NCBI GenBank assembly: GCA_963556195.1
Contig: OY744525.1
Coordinates: 84,041,576-84,105,575, forward strand
Length of the DNA: 64,000 nucleotides
Direction of reading: 5' to 3'
Origin: Sepiola atlantica
Taxonomy: Eukaryota > Mollusca > Cephalopoda > Sepiida > Sepiolidae
The position numbers and the translations under genes are program-made. The notes below the pieces were generated by a model. The model had not been told where the DNA came from and did no database searches. It was given only the letters and a program-made list of their open reading frames with translations. Shown here piece after piece: positions 32,522 through 43,508 of this stretch (position 1 is its first letter; the number at the start of each line of letters is the position of its first letter).

Positions 32522-33060
32522 CGCGGTCTGTACACCGCTCCTTTGTTTATTTTTTAATCAGACGCCTTCTTGGAAAAATAAAAATGCAGCGGCTGCTGAT
32601 TAGCTCTTTCACGACTATGACGTGGAAAACTAATGGCTCCTGCTGGTTTGTCATTGTTTTTCCGAGTAGAAGCTTCTAGAACATATCCCCAGACGGGATT
32701 TCGCATGTATTCCCTATTTTTCAGACTGGAAAAATAAACATCTGATTTTTGGAAATAGCTGAGGTGAATATAAACACGGTCATCTGACTTTCAAACGATA
32801 TTTGCCCACGATAAATTCCGCCAGGAATTATTTTTAATCATTTGTTTGTTTAAGCCAGCGGCTGTAATGGCTTTCGTTCTAAATGTATTCACCAGGTTTT
32901 CACACAAAAGTCAAGTCCAATCATTCGGTCTTTAATCTTAAGGCCGTGTTATTGTTCATACCGCGTCGAGGATACGTTCTCGACAATCGGTCTATTTGAA
33001 CTAGATTGACCTTTTTCTCTCTCATTATGTATTGATTCTAAGTTGAGCCCAGCCGGCCAG
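32519..33060 (+). other. Possible LTR-like or unclassified element
   Basis: Starts TGTCGCGGTCTGTACACCGC immediately after the TA tract and contains GAATATAAACACGG as a possible TATA box near 32767. No second copy, primer binding site or coding region was found, so this is only a suggestion. Confidence 0.2.
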
Positions 33061-33069
33061 ACGAGTTAT

Positions 33070-33312
33070 GGTTGGTTCTGTTCAGCTTTAGGGGGGGGGC
33101 AGCCTCCCAGGTTTAACCTTCTCACTTTTCGTAGGAATTAGTTTCTTGCTAATCGTCTTAAGCGCCTCTACCGAGGAATGCCGACGGGGCTCTTCAGGCA
33201 TTCTTTTTTTTAGAGCTAGAGTGCTTAGCTTCTGGAGCACTGGATTTTCCTTCAAACTCACCTACCGACCTTGTTCAACATCTTCCTGCGGTGGGAGGGG
33301 AGTAAATACTAG
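33070..33312 (+). mobile_element. Diverged, headless copy of the U2-headed repeat
   Basis: Body segments match the array in order: GCAGCCTCCCAGG, GCGCCTCTACCGAGGAATGC then CGACGGGGCT, CTTCTGGAGCACTGG, TTTTCCTTCAAACTCAC, CCGACCTTGTTCAACAT, GGTGGGAGGGGAGTAAATAC. Identity is visibly lower than for other copies and the U2 head is not recognisable. An old, 5'-truncated copy is the simplest reading. Confidence 0.65.
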
Positions 33313-33404
33313 TTGTACTCGGGGTTCAGCAGACTTCCAAGAAGAAAATTGTCGAGCCAGAGATAGGAACCCAGCAGAAAAAACAAACAGCTTTTTTCAA
33401 GGCT

Positions 33405-33700
33405 AAATCAGACTACTTGCGATAAAACTTTTTTACTATTGCTACTGCCTGCTCTAGTCTGTTCCTTCCAATCTCCATCAGTCCAGCTCTCTCTTGGAGT
33501 CCAGCTTTCTTCAGAAGTTTCCAGTCGTTCAACACTCTGTAGCAGATACCAGCACTCTGCATCAGTCCGTGGCAGACTCCAGCAGCCAGCAGCAGCCCTC
33601 GATTCTCTTAGCAATCAAATAGCCCTATTCAGACTACTTGCGATAATTTTATCACGCTCGGCTGCTACCTGCTAAATTCACCTGATTCCAGTTTGTCTCT
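33405..33700. repeat. Duplicated segment with CAG/CCAGC-rich spacer
   Basis: TCAGACTACTTGCGATAA occurs at about 33409 and 33631, each followed by similar TTTTT/GCTACTGCCTGCT sequence. Between them is a degenerate CCAGC/CCAGT minisatellite. Overlapping ORFs on both strands are low-complexity. Possibly the leader of an LTR element. Confidence 0.55.
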
Positions 33701-34425
33701 TCCAGTCTTCAACAGCCTGCAGCACTCACCAACAATATGCAGTATTCTCCGGCAGACCACAGTTCACTCCAAAAGATCCTGCCCTTGGTCACAACCACAC
33801 GGACAAACCCACCTGAGGCACCTCATCACACCTCAACGACGTCGACACACATCTCTGTGTTACACCAGAGAGAAATAGAAGGAAAGAGGAATAAAAAGAT
33901 AAAGAATGGGAAGAGAGAAAAGGCGGGAAATGAAGATGAGTAAGTAGAGAGCGGGAGTGATAGAGATAGGGGATATAACATACTTTATGAATAGACTAAA
34001 CGCCCCAACAGGTCACGGGACGTTTAGTATAATACGAAAACTTATAATTGTGCTTGGTTGATTGTTTTTACACGCAATGCATTAGATGGAGGAATGAGAC
34101 GAGAAGTGATGTAAGGCGGGGAGAGGGTTATTAAAAACAGGATTCTGAATGTGAAGTACATTTTAATTTTATCTTCAATCACAGCCCAGAATAAATGTTA
34201 GTATTCTATAGATTGGATTAAGATGATGTTTTTGTTAATATTGATAAACGTTTAAAAATATTGTAAATAACAATGTAGTAATAAGATTTCTTCAAATTTA
34301 ATACATGTTTATTGAACTTCTAATAACAGCAATTATTTTAAAATATTTATTAATTTACTTTCCAAATCAGTACTCAGTATCTTAACTCATGAACTTACTT
34401 CCAATGTGAACCCTGTAAAATTGAC
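33701..34425. other. Non-coding stretch
   Basis: Purine-rich AGAGAAATAGAAGGAAAGAG segment near 33870-33960; no gene recognised. Confidence 0.45.
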
Positions 34426-34640
34426 ATTTACTCGCATAAGGAGTCTAACTGCTGTCCGTTTGTTTGAAAAATAAATGGTGCTTGAATGAAGCAATATTTA
34501 TATTTGAGATTACCCACTCATGGTCTCGCAGCCAGTCAGACACCTCAGAATAGACTTGCTCATCTAAGTATAATAACACATCACATCCTGTTTATAAACA
34601 AATTGTTGGCTTCTATCTAAGATTTTTTAATTCGAGCTCA
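34426..34640 (-). repeat. Promoter-like dispersed repeat, copy 3
   Basis: On the minus strand: GATAGAAGCC, TTTATAAACAGG, AGATGAGCAAGTCTATTCTG, CTGACTGGCTG (degenerate CCAAT box), AATATAAATATTGCTTCATT (TATA-like), and ATGCGAGTAAATG where other copies have the GTAAGT donor. Closest to copy 1. Confidence 0.65.
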
Positions 34641-34683
34641 ATTCGAGCACCCACTCAATAGATTCAACGGGTGACAGTTTGGC

Positions 34684-34688
<5 letters not shown>

Positions 34689-34740
<52 letters not shown>
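34689..34740. repeat. (TA)n microsatellite
   Basis: About 50 bp of TA, directly adjoining a foldback element. Confidence 0.95.
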
Positions 34741-34741
<1 letters not shown>

Positions 34742-35127
34742 CATGATAAATGCCAGTATACTGAAATCATATGCCCTTAATAGGGTTAAGATGAAAATTC
34801 ATATACCCTAAATGTACAAAAGCAAGGAAATTCCAAAAAGTTTACACTTTTATTGTCATTAAGGGTATGCAAGCACAACAGGGCTATGTATTTTAATGGT
34901 AGGAATTTTTCTTCAGCGCACCTTACACACTTCATCCACTCATGCATAGCGATTTATACTGTAGTGATGTGATAATGAAATGGTTTGGTTGATATGTAGT
35001 CATACCTTTAATGACAATAAAAGTGTAAAAATTTGGGAATTTCCTTGCTTTTGTAGATTTAGTGTATATGAATCTTCATCTTAACCCTATTAAGGGCATA
35101 TGATGTCAGTATACTGGAATTTTTCAT
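34740..35127. mobile_element. Foldback element with ~135-bp inverted arms
   Basis: The left arm (34740-34872) contains ATGCCAGTATACTGAAATCA, CCCTTAATAGGG, GTACAAAAGCAAGGAAATTC and TTATTGTCATTAAGGGTATG. The right arm (about 34995-35127) is its inverted copy. The ~120-bp spacer has no ORF. One arm plus part of the spacer recurs at 24396-24560. Confidence 0.8.
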
Positions 35128-35550
35128 ATAAATCTCACTACTTTTGCAAAAGCTATGCCTCAATACAATGCCTTCTCATAAGGTTTTTTAGAATTTTCTG
35201 GAAAACTAAGGTATATGGTAAACTGACATTAAAATGCCATCAACTAGACCCTAGAACCTCTATCTCTGCCAAAAATCAGCTGAATCCATCAAATAGTTGA
35301 TGAGATACAGGGTGACACATACGTACGTACACACAGATAACATGATTTCATGATTGAACTTTCTGAATCTCTGGGTTTCATTGACTAATGATGCTGAAAT
35401 TCTACACACTTATAGAACCTATCTAATAAAAATGTTATGCAAAGTTTTTACTTATTGGTTTATGAGTTATGATTGATCAAAGAAACGAGATTTCCAGCAT
35501 AGGCCATTCATGTAGTCTATTAAGGGATAGAGCGCTCTCGCGCCTACCTT
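35128..35550 (+). other. Probable SINE/RTE tail-type repeat
   Basis: CAGCTGAATCCATCAAATAG, TTGATGAGATACAGGGTGAC followed by ACATACGTACGTAC resembles the common 3' module of RTE-mobilised repeats (a gate phrase then ACAT-type microsatellite). No second copy in the window, so family unknown. Confidence 0.4.
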
Positions 35551-35551
35551 G

Positions 35552-35578
35552 ATATATATATATATATATATCTATATA

Positions 35579-35634
<56 letters not shown>
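35552..35634. repeat. (TA)n-(TC)n-(TA)n compound microsatellite
   Basis: TA tract, eight TC units, then ~40 bp of TA. Confidence 0.95.
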
Positions 35635-35636
<2 letters not shown>

Positions 35637-35729
35637 AATTACAAGAAAATAATTCCAAATAAGAATTTTGCCCCTAGGAATGTTTAAGTCAAGACTGATA
35701 TTCGTAAGAGAGTGTGTCTCATAATGTAT

Positions 35730-35830
35730 TGGCTCTAAATTGACCCCAGGAGACCAGATGGTCGAATTGGAAAACCACCTTAGATTGATTGATGATAGAC
35801 AATGGAAAGTCCCTGACCAGCACGATATTT
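35730..35830. repeat. Dispersed repeat trio, member a
   Basis: GGCTCTAAATTGACCCCAGG, GAGACCAGATGGTCGAATTG and TAGATTGATTGATGATAGAC recur in variant form at 38555-38640 and 40065-40137. No ORF; family unknown. Confidence 0.6.
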
Positions 35831-36080
35831 TACGAGTTTTGTTTCATTTTGTCTCTTTGATGGCATATCGACTATTTTTATGCCATTTGGTGCCGACAAT
35901 GAATACCGATTTTCAACGAGTAATAGTATACAGTTAGTTAAACACCAGTCACTATCTTACCTATAGCCGAAAGGATATTGTAGGTAAATTTTTATCAAAT
36001 ATATTACTACGTTATTGAACATAATGAACGCGACATTGCATCCGCTGGGGAAGTCCCAATTTGAGGAGTGTGGAGTCACT

Positions 36081-36170
36081 TATAGTTACCATCATTCCAA
36101 AGTTCACTTCGACTCGGAGTGGTAGTAGCAGTTGGATTTTCAGCTAATAATGGTTAAATATAAAGGGTCC
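36081..36170 (+). repeat. TACTCC-hairpin dispersed repeat, copy 4
   Basis: TATAGTTACCATCATTCCAA, then GACTCGGAGTGGTAGTAG and, 30 bp on, TGGTTAAATATAAAG, following the layout of copies 1 and 2. Confidence 0.6.
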
Positions 36171-36309
36171 TGGCACACCACATGGAACTGTCTCGGATAA
36201 TATTGTGTAATGTGTATGTGCCTATATCGTCCTACCTCCCCAAATCTATTTTTCCAGCCATTTCTACTTATTTAGTTGCCTACCCTATTAACTGCTCAAT
36301 CTTCTCCCT

Positions 36310-36342
36310 CTCTCTCTCCCTCCCTCTCTCTCTCTCTCTCCA
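36310..36342. repeat. (TC)n microsatellite
   Basis: CTCTCTCTCTCCCTCCCTCT-type tract. Confidence 0.9.
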
Positions 36343-36429
36343 TTAACTTTCCTATGTATGACACAAAACCGCGTTCAGTGGTAAGGCCACATTTTTTATA
36401 TTTTAGAACGTGTGAAATTGTTCCTGGAA

Positions 36430-36478
36430 TATGATTACTCGCAGGTCCACCCTTACCGGAAGAGATAGTAACTTTCAT
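36430..36478 (+). repeat. TACTCC-hairpin dispersed repeat, copy 5
   Basis: ATGATTACTCGCAGGTCCAC and CTTACCGGAAGAGATAGTAA fit the family hairpin but with more changes. Confidence 0.45.
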
Positions 36479-36496
36479 GATCCATTCTATTAATTA

Positions 36497-36740
36497 TAGA
36501 ATCGATGCTTAGGGCTCAACTCTACGTTGAGCAGCAAGATAAGTCAAAGTGCCAAGCACATCAAAATGCTGGTTCATAATAAGTTCCATTATGCTCAGAT
36601 GGGCAAGTCCATTCTCTGTGTTCTGATTGGCTGAGATTCTTAAGTGGCCATTCTAGTATATAAATGTTCATTCATTCGAATAAGTATTCTTCTATGAGAT
36701 GGATGCTAGTTGAGGCCGTTATGCCGGTAAGTGTTAGTTT
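36497..36740 (+). repeat. Promoter-like dispersed repeat, copy 4
   Basis: Near-identical to copy 2 apart from lacking the 25-bp triplication. Hairpin GCTCAAC/GTTGAGC (about 36514-36532), inverted CCAAT box GATTGG at 36625-36630, TATAAA at 36659-36664 (again 34 bp), and CCGGTAAGTG with GTAAGT at 36727-36732 (again 68 bp from the TATA box). Confidence 0.75.
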
Positions 36741-37317
36741 GATTCTATATGGATAAATAATATTTTTATCGGTATTTAAAATATTTATTTGTTTTTGTTT
36801 GATATGAAAAGATTTTTTGTTTCAAGGAAAACAAGAAATTTCTAAACAATCCTATGTTGTAAAGAAAACATTTTTGGTCAGAAATGATTATTCAGATGCG
36901 AGTAACGAATGTAAAAGTTTGAATAACAACATTAATGGCTGTATCGCTTTTTGACATGATCCAATTCTTTTAAAAATTATAGTAAGTATTACGTGAGTTT
37001 TGAAATTAGCAAGTTTTTATAATTATATAAATAACTAAGTGTACCTACTTTTTATTTCCTTTTAGTTTGGTAATTTTCATATTTTTAATCGCATAAACAC
37101 TTTCGGGGGTTTAGCTCTTAAATTTACAAATAAATAGAAAACTACACGTCCGAGAACGGGTAAAATTCATTTCCTGTGTGTCTCCAGTATCTAGTTCCCT
37201 TACGAAAACTAAACTCAAGATATAATGCTATTAAAACTTATGTCTAAAATCTTTATTTCAATTATAATCGTCATTCATTTCATGTAAAAAAATATGGCTT
37301 AAGAAATTGAAATGCGT
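36741..37317. other. AT-rich non-coding stretch
   Basis: Would be the intron or flank of the promoter-like module; no exon or acceptor could be supported. Confidence 0.4.
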
Positions 37318-37690
37318 GGAATCCTGCTTAATTGGTGTCTAATCACTATGGATCACATTCAATGCAAATCTGAAATATTTGAAGTTTTAGATGAGAGGTT
37401 GGTATCAGTATTAGGCCCCTAAGACTCTTTAAAATACTCCAAAGAAACTGAAATTTCGGGAATTTTTAAAAATTAATGTCTAATATATAGTGTTAATATT
37501 TTACACAAATCGTAGGTTTCTAAATTTTCAGGAAGGGCTTCAGCTGCCTTTTTACTATCTTTGCACAAAACTGAATTAAATTAAATATAGCCGACATTAC
37601 GACCTATTACGCATAGTAGGTGTGTTTCAAATTTCATAATGATCGGTTAATTTGTTTAGGAGTGAATCCTGTACATACAAATATATAACC
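37318..37690 (+). repeat. Dispersed ~370-bp repeat, member b
   Basis: Partner of 28312-28685; same orientation and the same ending TTTAGGAGTGAATCCTGTAC. Confidence 0.75.
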
Positions 37691-38540
37691 ATATACACAT
37701 ATCTGAGATGATAAGCTAAGAGCTATACGACCATATTAGTAAGCAGGTCGATAGAGAAATGGAGAGTGCTGATTATGTGACGATTGCAAAAATGTGGAAA
37801 CTGGCCCCGTACTTATTCTCTGGAGTGTGATGAGAAGGGAGTGTAGACAAATTAGGCATTCGATTATTCTCTCTCTGTTATGTAGTAGTCAACATTTTCC
37901 CTTGCCTCCTATGCTAAACTATTTTAAATAGGATTTTACAAAGTTCGGTTAGGACTTGACGCAATTATATTTTTGATTTCAATAAATAATCGGTTATTAG
38001 TAAATAAAAAAGTAGTAATGTGTAAGTCACGTAGTCACGGATAACACACAGCCACGCGGAGCGCGGTCACACAATTGTATGACTATATAGATAAACAGCC
38101 AAATGAGCAGTCAGGCCGATAGAGAGGAGGCTTCTGATTAGGTGAGGAGTGAAAAGAAAATGAAACTATCTAGTATAAAGTATATAGTGTGCGAGCGAAA
38201 GATAAGCTAGAAATATGATTTAAAATATCGTTTTAATGTATGTTATTGCATTTCTGAGTTTAATTAATATTCGATTTACAGTAAATGTAAAAATAATTAC
38301 ATGTGCAATTATCGAAGTTACATTGACACAAGCAAAACACACACGTTAAGTTGTTTCGTAATTATATAAATATAGGTAAAAGTATGTTCTTCTTAATGCT
38401 GTACGCGACTAAGAGATGCGTTAGTGTGTATGGGACTTGACATGCTTGGCATTATAGTTGTTTATTAATGTTTCCTTTTTCTTTTATTACAAAGTATAAA
38501 GAAGACAGTTGGCGTCATGACTTGAATTCTTCAGCTATCT
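37691..38540. other. Non-coding stretch
   Basis: Short internal similarity between GGTCGATAGAGAAATGGAGAG (37747) and GGCCGATAGAGAGGAGGCTT (38127); nothing else recognised. Confidence 0.4.
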
Positions 38541-38549
38541 GCAGACCTT

Positions 38550-38640
38550 AGGTATTGATTACAAATTGCTCCCATGAGTCTACATGGTCAAACTGAAATG
38601 AAAGCCTAAAATTGATTGATGATAAATTACCGTGTTTGTG
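38550..38640. repeat. Dispersed repeat trio, member b
   Basis: GTATTGATTACAAATTGCTC, GAGTCTACATGGTCAAACTG and AATTGATTGATGATAAA; see 35730-35830. Confidence 0.55.
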
Positions 38641-38699
38641 TGTAAATGCAAAGTCAATCTCCTGACCATAAATCAAGTTCACACACACACACATACATA

Positions 38700-38704
38700 T
38701 ATAC

Positions 38705-38779
<75 letters not shown>

Positions 38780-38780
38780 C
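38700..38780. repeat. (TA)n microsatellite
   Basis: About 70 bp of TA preceded by (CA)n at 38681-38692. Overlapping ORFs on both strands are artefacts. Confidence 0.95.
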
Positions 38781-38959
38781 ATTTGTGGGTCGTCAATATC
38801 TGTCAAAGTTAATATCAAACTTATTTACTTATTTGTTCATACGACTCGTTGGGAATTTTTTGTTGAACTATTTTCTCAATTCAAGGCTAAAAATATTACT
38901 TTATTTTTCCATGCCTCCTCACAATACAACCCGTAAAGAAAAACATTTCACTGAACAAT

Positions 38960-39700
38960 TTTAATTCATACAACGTAAATATACAGATCAAATTCTGTTA
39001 AATATTCCCTCCGATAGTTCCCTTCCAAATTCTCTCCTAATTATTTTTCAGCATGACTGTTTAATTCATTTTATTCTATTATAAAATGCTCTACAATATT
39101 GCTGTTCTTATTCTTATTTGGCAAACTGTTCTAAAAATAAATTAACACAAATAAATTTTATTAATTAAAAATTAATTTGGTAACAGATCCGTGTTGTTAA
39201 ATTTGCCTTGATCGAGAACATATTTGAACTAACAGATCAACTATAGTTAGAAATGGCATTAATGATTTTGAAAATTTAAAGTAAATCACTTTTCATTCGT
39301 TTTACTAGTAACGAAAGAATCCTGATTTTCTCAATCTCTCCCTATAACTGGAATAGTTTACTCTTTTTATTAGTTGTTTTATTCCAATTTTAATATTACA
39401 TTCAGATTCCTATGTCCTGACACGAAAAACAAGTCTGGGTGAAATATTCTATTTGATGTCTTAATATACTTCTACAACAATGTTTTACTATTTTGAAATG
39501 ATATTTATAACTATCCATCTAATTATTCAAGTTTTCCACGATACAAAATATGCTTGTTAGCTTTAACTGTATCATGAAAACCAGTGGTACTTTTATATTT
39601 TTTATATTTCTAGATCTAATATGTAATATTTTACATTTCTCTATGTTAAGTTCTAATGTCAAATCCTATTCCCCAGATGAGAAATTATTTTAGATAATAC
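38960..39700 (-). pseudogene. CR1/Jockey-like LINE polymerase fossil (minus strand)
   Basis: Read on the minus strand, the segment from about 39690 downward shows in broken frames the order of a LINE reverse-transcriptase C-terminal half. A WGI-GFDI-REM-NITY stretch (the W-F-N-KC-HIG motif region) comes first, then KYKKYKSTTGFHDTVKANK, IRHQIEYFTQTC (VRPHLEYCVQ-type), and SLLVKRMKSDLL-IFKIINA (RRVRGDLIETFKI-type). The sequence near its lower end resembles the fossil at 15950-16330. It is heavily mutated. Confidence 0.65.
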
Positions 39701-39727
39701 TAGTTCCGTTGTCATGTTGCCATTATA

Positions 39728-39815
39728 ACCGAACCTCTCGTAGCTTACGTGGTTAAAGGTTGCTTCTTGGCTATTAAAATCACCCATTCGTAGACACGGT
39801 TTCGAATCCTTTTGA
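39728..39815 (+). repeat. tRNA-derived SINE head
   Basis: CTCGTAGCTTACGTGGTTAA carries an A-box match (TAGCTTACGTGG) and CACGGTTTCGAATCCTTTT a B-box match. They are about 60 bp apart, the spacing of a pol III internal promoter in a tRNA-like molecule. It does not fold as an intact tRNA by eye, so it is a SINE or tRNA pseudogene. Confidence 0.5.
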
Positions 39816-40059
39816 GAGATTTGTATTTTTACGTAATCTTTAATGATCCAGACAGAAATTTGAAAATATGTACGTCATATATAAATGTATACACCTCTCA
39901 CATAATACGAGATTTGTTTTAATATAAGGAGCAATGGTGCCAATGGTCTGAGCCTCTTCACTGAGATCACTGCAAATTATCCGGAAATAATTCGACGCGA
40001 ACTATTCCCTCTAGAAAGAATTTTGGAGTCACAGCTGGAATTCTTAGGAGAACAGCAGG

Positions 40060-40140
40060 AGTATTGATTCTAAATTGACCCCACGAGACCAGCTGTTTGA
40101 ATTTGTAAGAACACTTTAAATTGATCGATGGCAAACAGCC
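40060..40140. repeat. Dispersed repeat trio, member c
   Basis: GTATTGATTCTAAATTGACC, CCACGAGACCAGCTGTTTGA and TTTAAATTGATCGATGGC; see 35730-35830. Confidence 0.6.
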
Positions 40141-41740
40141 AGTTTGCAGTGTGTACATATTACAAGGACCATACACACGCAATTTATAAATACACCAGAT
40201 TTAGTAACCGTCTACACTGTGTTTCTCAAATTGTCAAGAACATTAATGGAATAAGTTTGTTCATGTTTTTTTTAGTTACCACGCTTTCTTCATATGCCGT
40301 GGGTCGAACCAGGAAACGACGTTGAATCTTTACAGGGGCCATGGAGTACGCTGGTCGTATTCCATTGTCCAGACATTATTTAATTTAATTTGAAAAATCA
40401 AATACTATCACTTCCCAAAAGTAAACTCAAAGGCACAAGATAATTTGCATACGTAAATCAAAATCATGATTATCCTAACGATGTGAGGTAAGAGTGCATT
40501 TTTAAGACTTATAAATCTATTTAAGTTGTTCCTTGATTATGGGCTTCCGTATTATGTTGATCTCAGTATACCTAGTCTATTAAATAGATTCATATGTTTT
40601 AGCATTCGAGCTCTTTTTTTAAGCTTCCCCAGTATTTAGTGATGTTCACTATCTAGTATCTCCATTTCGGCTCGCAGGAAGGCGATGGTCACCACTTTCT
40701 CTTCCATACATGACAATCTATACCCGACTTTTCATACAAATTAAAATAACTATTATTAAAGCGATGTTATGAAAATCGCTCAACAATAAAGAGAAGGTTT
40801 GGAATATATCAAGATAAGTGAAGCTTGTCTTCATTATTGAGTTTTATTTACATTCACTCACATTTTCGTTTTTCACAATACCAAGCGTAACCGTTAAGTA
40901 AAGCGGGAACGATATCACTTACTTTGATTGGTCCTCAAGTCAGGGTTATGTGTTCAGATTGAAAATATAGCAGTGACACGACGGGAAGCATATTACCTCT
41001 AATTTGTTTGCTATAAATATACCTCAGTGATTAGTGATTTATAATTTGCATGGGTTTTAGTAATGAACTTTGATGCTATAATCGGGAAAAGCGTTCAGAC
41101 ATATGTACAATTAATTCTACTATGAATAGAACTAGATAAACAGAAGTCACATCGAGCGAATACATAAAAGCTTTGTATTTTATTAACTTTAACAGCGTTA
41201 ACATATTTGGTACACTATTTGTTTAAAGCATTGAATGATTTGTATAAAACTGAGTAGGTCGAAATGTCGAATATTTTTCTCCTGTGTCTGAAGATACGAA
41301 CAGTTGAACATAACAAAAAATGCGTAGAACGTTTGTAATGAAAACATCCCTAAACATATGAATTATATTGTTTAAGCTCCATCTTACCAGATTTTCTCTA
41401 TTTCGGTCTATTAAAGTATTGGAGGCCTGCCCTCTTTTACTTTGTTATTTTAAACCTTAACCTACACATATTTTGGAGTTTGTTTCAATTGTCTGAACCC
41501 ATCGTAGGATGAATAGTAGTATAAACATTGAACCATTAATTTTCGCATACAAAATCACAAAAATGAGTCCGCCAGTCTCTGGGGACATACCCATGCTCGA
41601 TAACTGACATTTCAGCCCAGCATTCATTAATTATCAACAATTTCTCATATAATATATATAGTCAATGGTATTCAATCTCACCTCCTAACTTAATGTATCT
41701 TTCTCTTTCTCAACCTAAAACTAATTTTGTAGTCAGTGTT
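40141..41740. other. Non-coding stretch
   Basis: No gene, RNA or repeat recognised over about 1.6 kb. Confidence 0.45.
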
Positions 41741-41741
41741 C

Positions 41742-41898
41742 AACAGTATGAGCTTTTGAGTTACAAAAAAATAAAGATGCAGAGACCATTAAAACGCTGG
41801 TTTATATACAGGTTTGAATGTTCCATTATGCTCAGATAAGCTTGTCTATTTTCTGAGTTATGATTGGTAGCTAGTTCATGAATGGGCATTTTAATATC
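41742..41898 (+). repeat. Promoter-like dispersed repeat, copy 5 (truncated)
   Basis: TTCCATTATGCTCAGATAAG, then TTATGATTGGTAGCTAGTTC (GATTGG at 41862-41867) and GGGCATTTTAATATC. The part holding the TATA box and donor is replaced by a (TA)n tract. Confidence 0.6.
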
Positions 41899-41930
41899 TA
41901 TCTATCTATATATATATATATATATATAGT
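41899..41930. repeat. (TA)n microsatellite
   Basis: TA tract lying exactly between promoter-like copy 5 and the 3' end of a minus-strand LINE, where it may be the LINE tail. Confidence 0.9.
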
Positions 41931-41931
41931 A

Positions 41932-42840
41932 ACATAGTTAACCTTAAACAAGGAAAGCTGCCACTGTAGACGTAAGGAGTTACTATAAATTGGGGTACAA
42001 GTTTGGGGGTAATCCTAAATTGGAAGCTGTGCAGCGAGATGCTTGTCCACATTAGTTTAACATTTCTGCATGTCGGAACAGTCAGTAAACAGGGAGTGAG
42101 TTCCGAAGGCCAGCATCACGAATAAAATAAGTTATTGGAGTAGAAGGCTCTCCGGCATCTAAGGACCTCTACAGTGAATGGATGGGGATTTAACTGATTG
42201 TCGAGTTGGTCGAGTGTAGTTATGTCGTGGGGACGCAAGAGCAGCAAGTTCATGGGAGCACATTCCATTCAAGTACTTGTAAAACAAGCACAATAATGCA
42301 ACATTGCGGCGATGGGACGGGAGGTAGACACTAGTGGATGGTGAACCAGCCCAGATGTGACAGCAATACTCCATGCATAGGCAGATGGTGGCTTTGTAGT
42401 GACATAGGATACTGTCAGGTGTGATAATTTTCTAGAACAGCAGATAGAGCTCACCTTCTTTGCAGCAGCCTTGGCAATGTCTTCTATGCATTCGTTTCAA
42501 TTCATGCTATTGTGACTGTTAGGCCAAGGACGGTGAATGTTTGACTCTCAGGTAGGGTGTTGTTTGCTATGGCCATCGGTGGTTGAAGAGATGTCTTGTA
42601 GTTTTTGAAGAAAAAGGGGTTTGTATTAGCAGTATTAACTGTTACCATCCATTTATGACCCCATTCTGCTACAGACGGGAGGTCACTTTCTTAGGATTCA
42701 GCCATTGCCTCGTATATGTGCGCATCTGTTTTACCCATATGCCGAAAGTAGAGCGTGATGTCGTCAGCAAATATACCCATCTCAGATGGCAGTATTCCCA
42801 CATAAATATATGCTGATTTGCTGAAATGAAGCCGTTAGAT
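41932..42840 (-). pseudogene. LINE polymerase C-terminal half, minus strand
   Basis: Reading the minus strand from about 42830 downward: GIFADDITLYFRHMG (the F/Y-ADD catalytic box), AIANNTLPESQTFTVLGLTV, CMEYCCHIW-type SMEYCCHIWAGSPSTS, CLFYKYLNGMCSHELAAL, then LFTDCSDMQKC and TNVDKHLAAQL. These follow the order of Jockey/CR1-type reverse transcriptases (VLGLTF..., RPCMEYCSHIWGGAP, FYRYFHGRCSSEL, FKSNVDKHL). Frameshifts and stops are frequent. The 3' UTR ends near 41940 at a (TA)n tract. Confidence 0.8.
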
Positions 42841-42988
42841 CATCTTGCATATGTAGAGGACTTGCTAGGCTGTTCTTCCCTGAACCTCGAATTTCACAGG
42901 TAATCATTCCTGACATACGACTGTGAAATCTGTCACAGCCAGAACGAATTTTCTTGTTGTGACTAGTTTATTCATTTTGAGGCCAATG

Positions 42989-43480
42989 TTAAACTAGACA
43001 TATAGTGGGCACACTATTAGGGATGATCTTCAGATTTGCTTTATAGTCATCAGTAATGTGCTTGGCCTGTCGGGATCCGGATTTGATGAGAATGGGATAA
43101 CACCTGCGTCTATTTTTATTATTTGATTTTCGCTTGTGGTGTATATGCACCCCTGTTATAATATCAGCGATAAGAGAGTGTATGGGCGCCTCGTTAATCT
43201 CAAGACAATGTTTCTTTGCTCGGCACACTCTCAGAATGTGGTTAGGCTTCCCAGAAATGCAGCATGTTTGACAACCTGCTCGACATTTTAAAGGAGTCAG
43301 ATTTAGCAGCGTTATCATAGCAGTTAGAAGTGCAGGTATGAATATTACATAATCCATGATTTATATGTTCTCTTTTGTTAACGTTTCACCTGCACATGTA
43401 AGCTTATAGGTTTTAGCTGAGCTAGCGGATATCCCTGCCTTGATAAGATAATGTTCAAACTCTTTAGGAGCCATACATTT
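42989..43480 (-). pseudogene. Gypsy Gag remnant with degenerate zinc knuckle (minus strand)
   Basis: The minus-strand ORF (43357-42989) contains CRAGCQTC, then CISGKPNHILRVCRAKKHCL. This fits a CCHC knuckle of the K02A2.6-like Gag type (C-x2-C-GKxNH-x4-C) in which the second Cys reads Ser. The upstream minus-strand sequence (about 43470-43380) reads EFEHYLIKAGISASSAKTYK, plausible for the Gag start. No protease or polymerase follows, so only gag survives. Confidence 0.5.
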
Positions 43481-43508
43481 AGTTCGGGGCAGCATATAAA
43501 ATTTGGTA

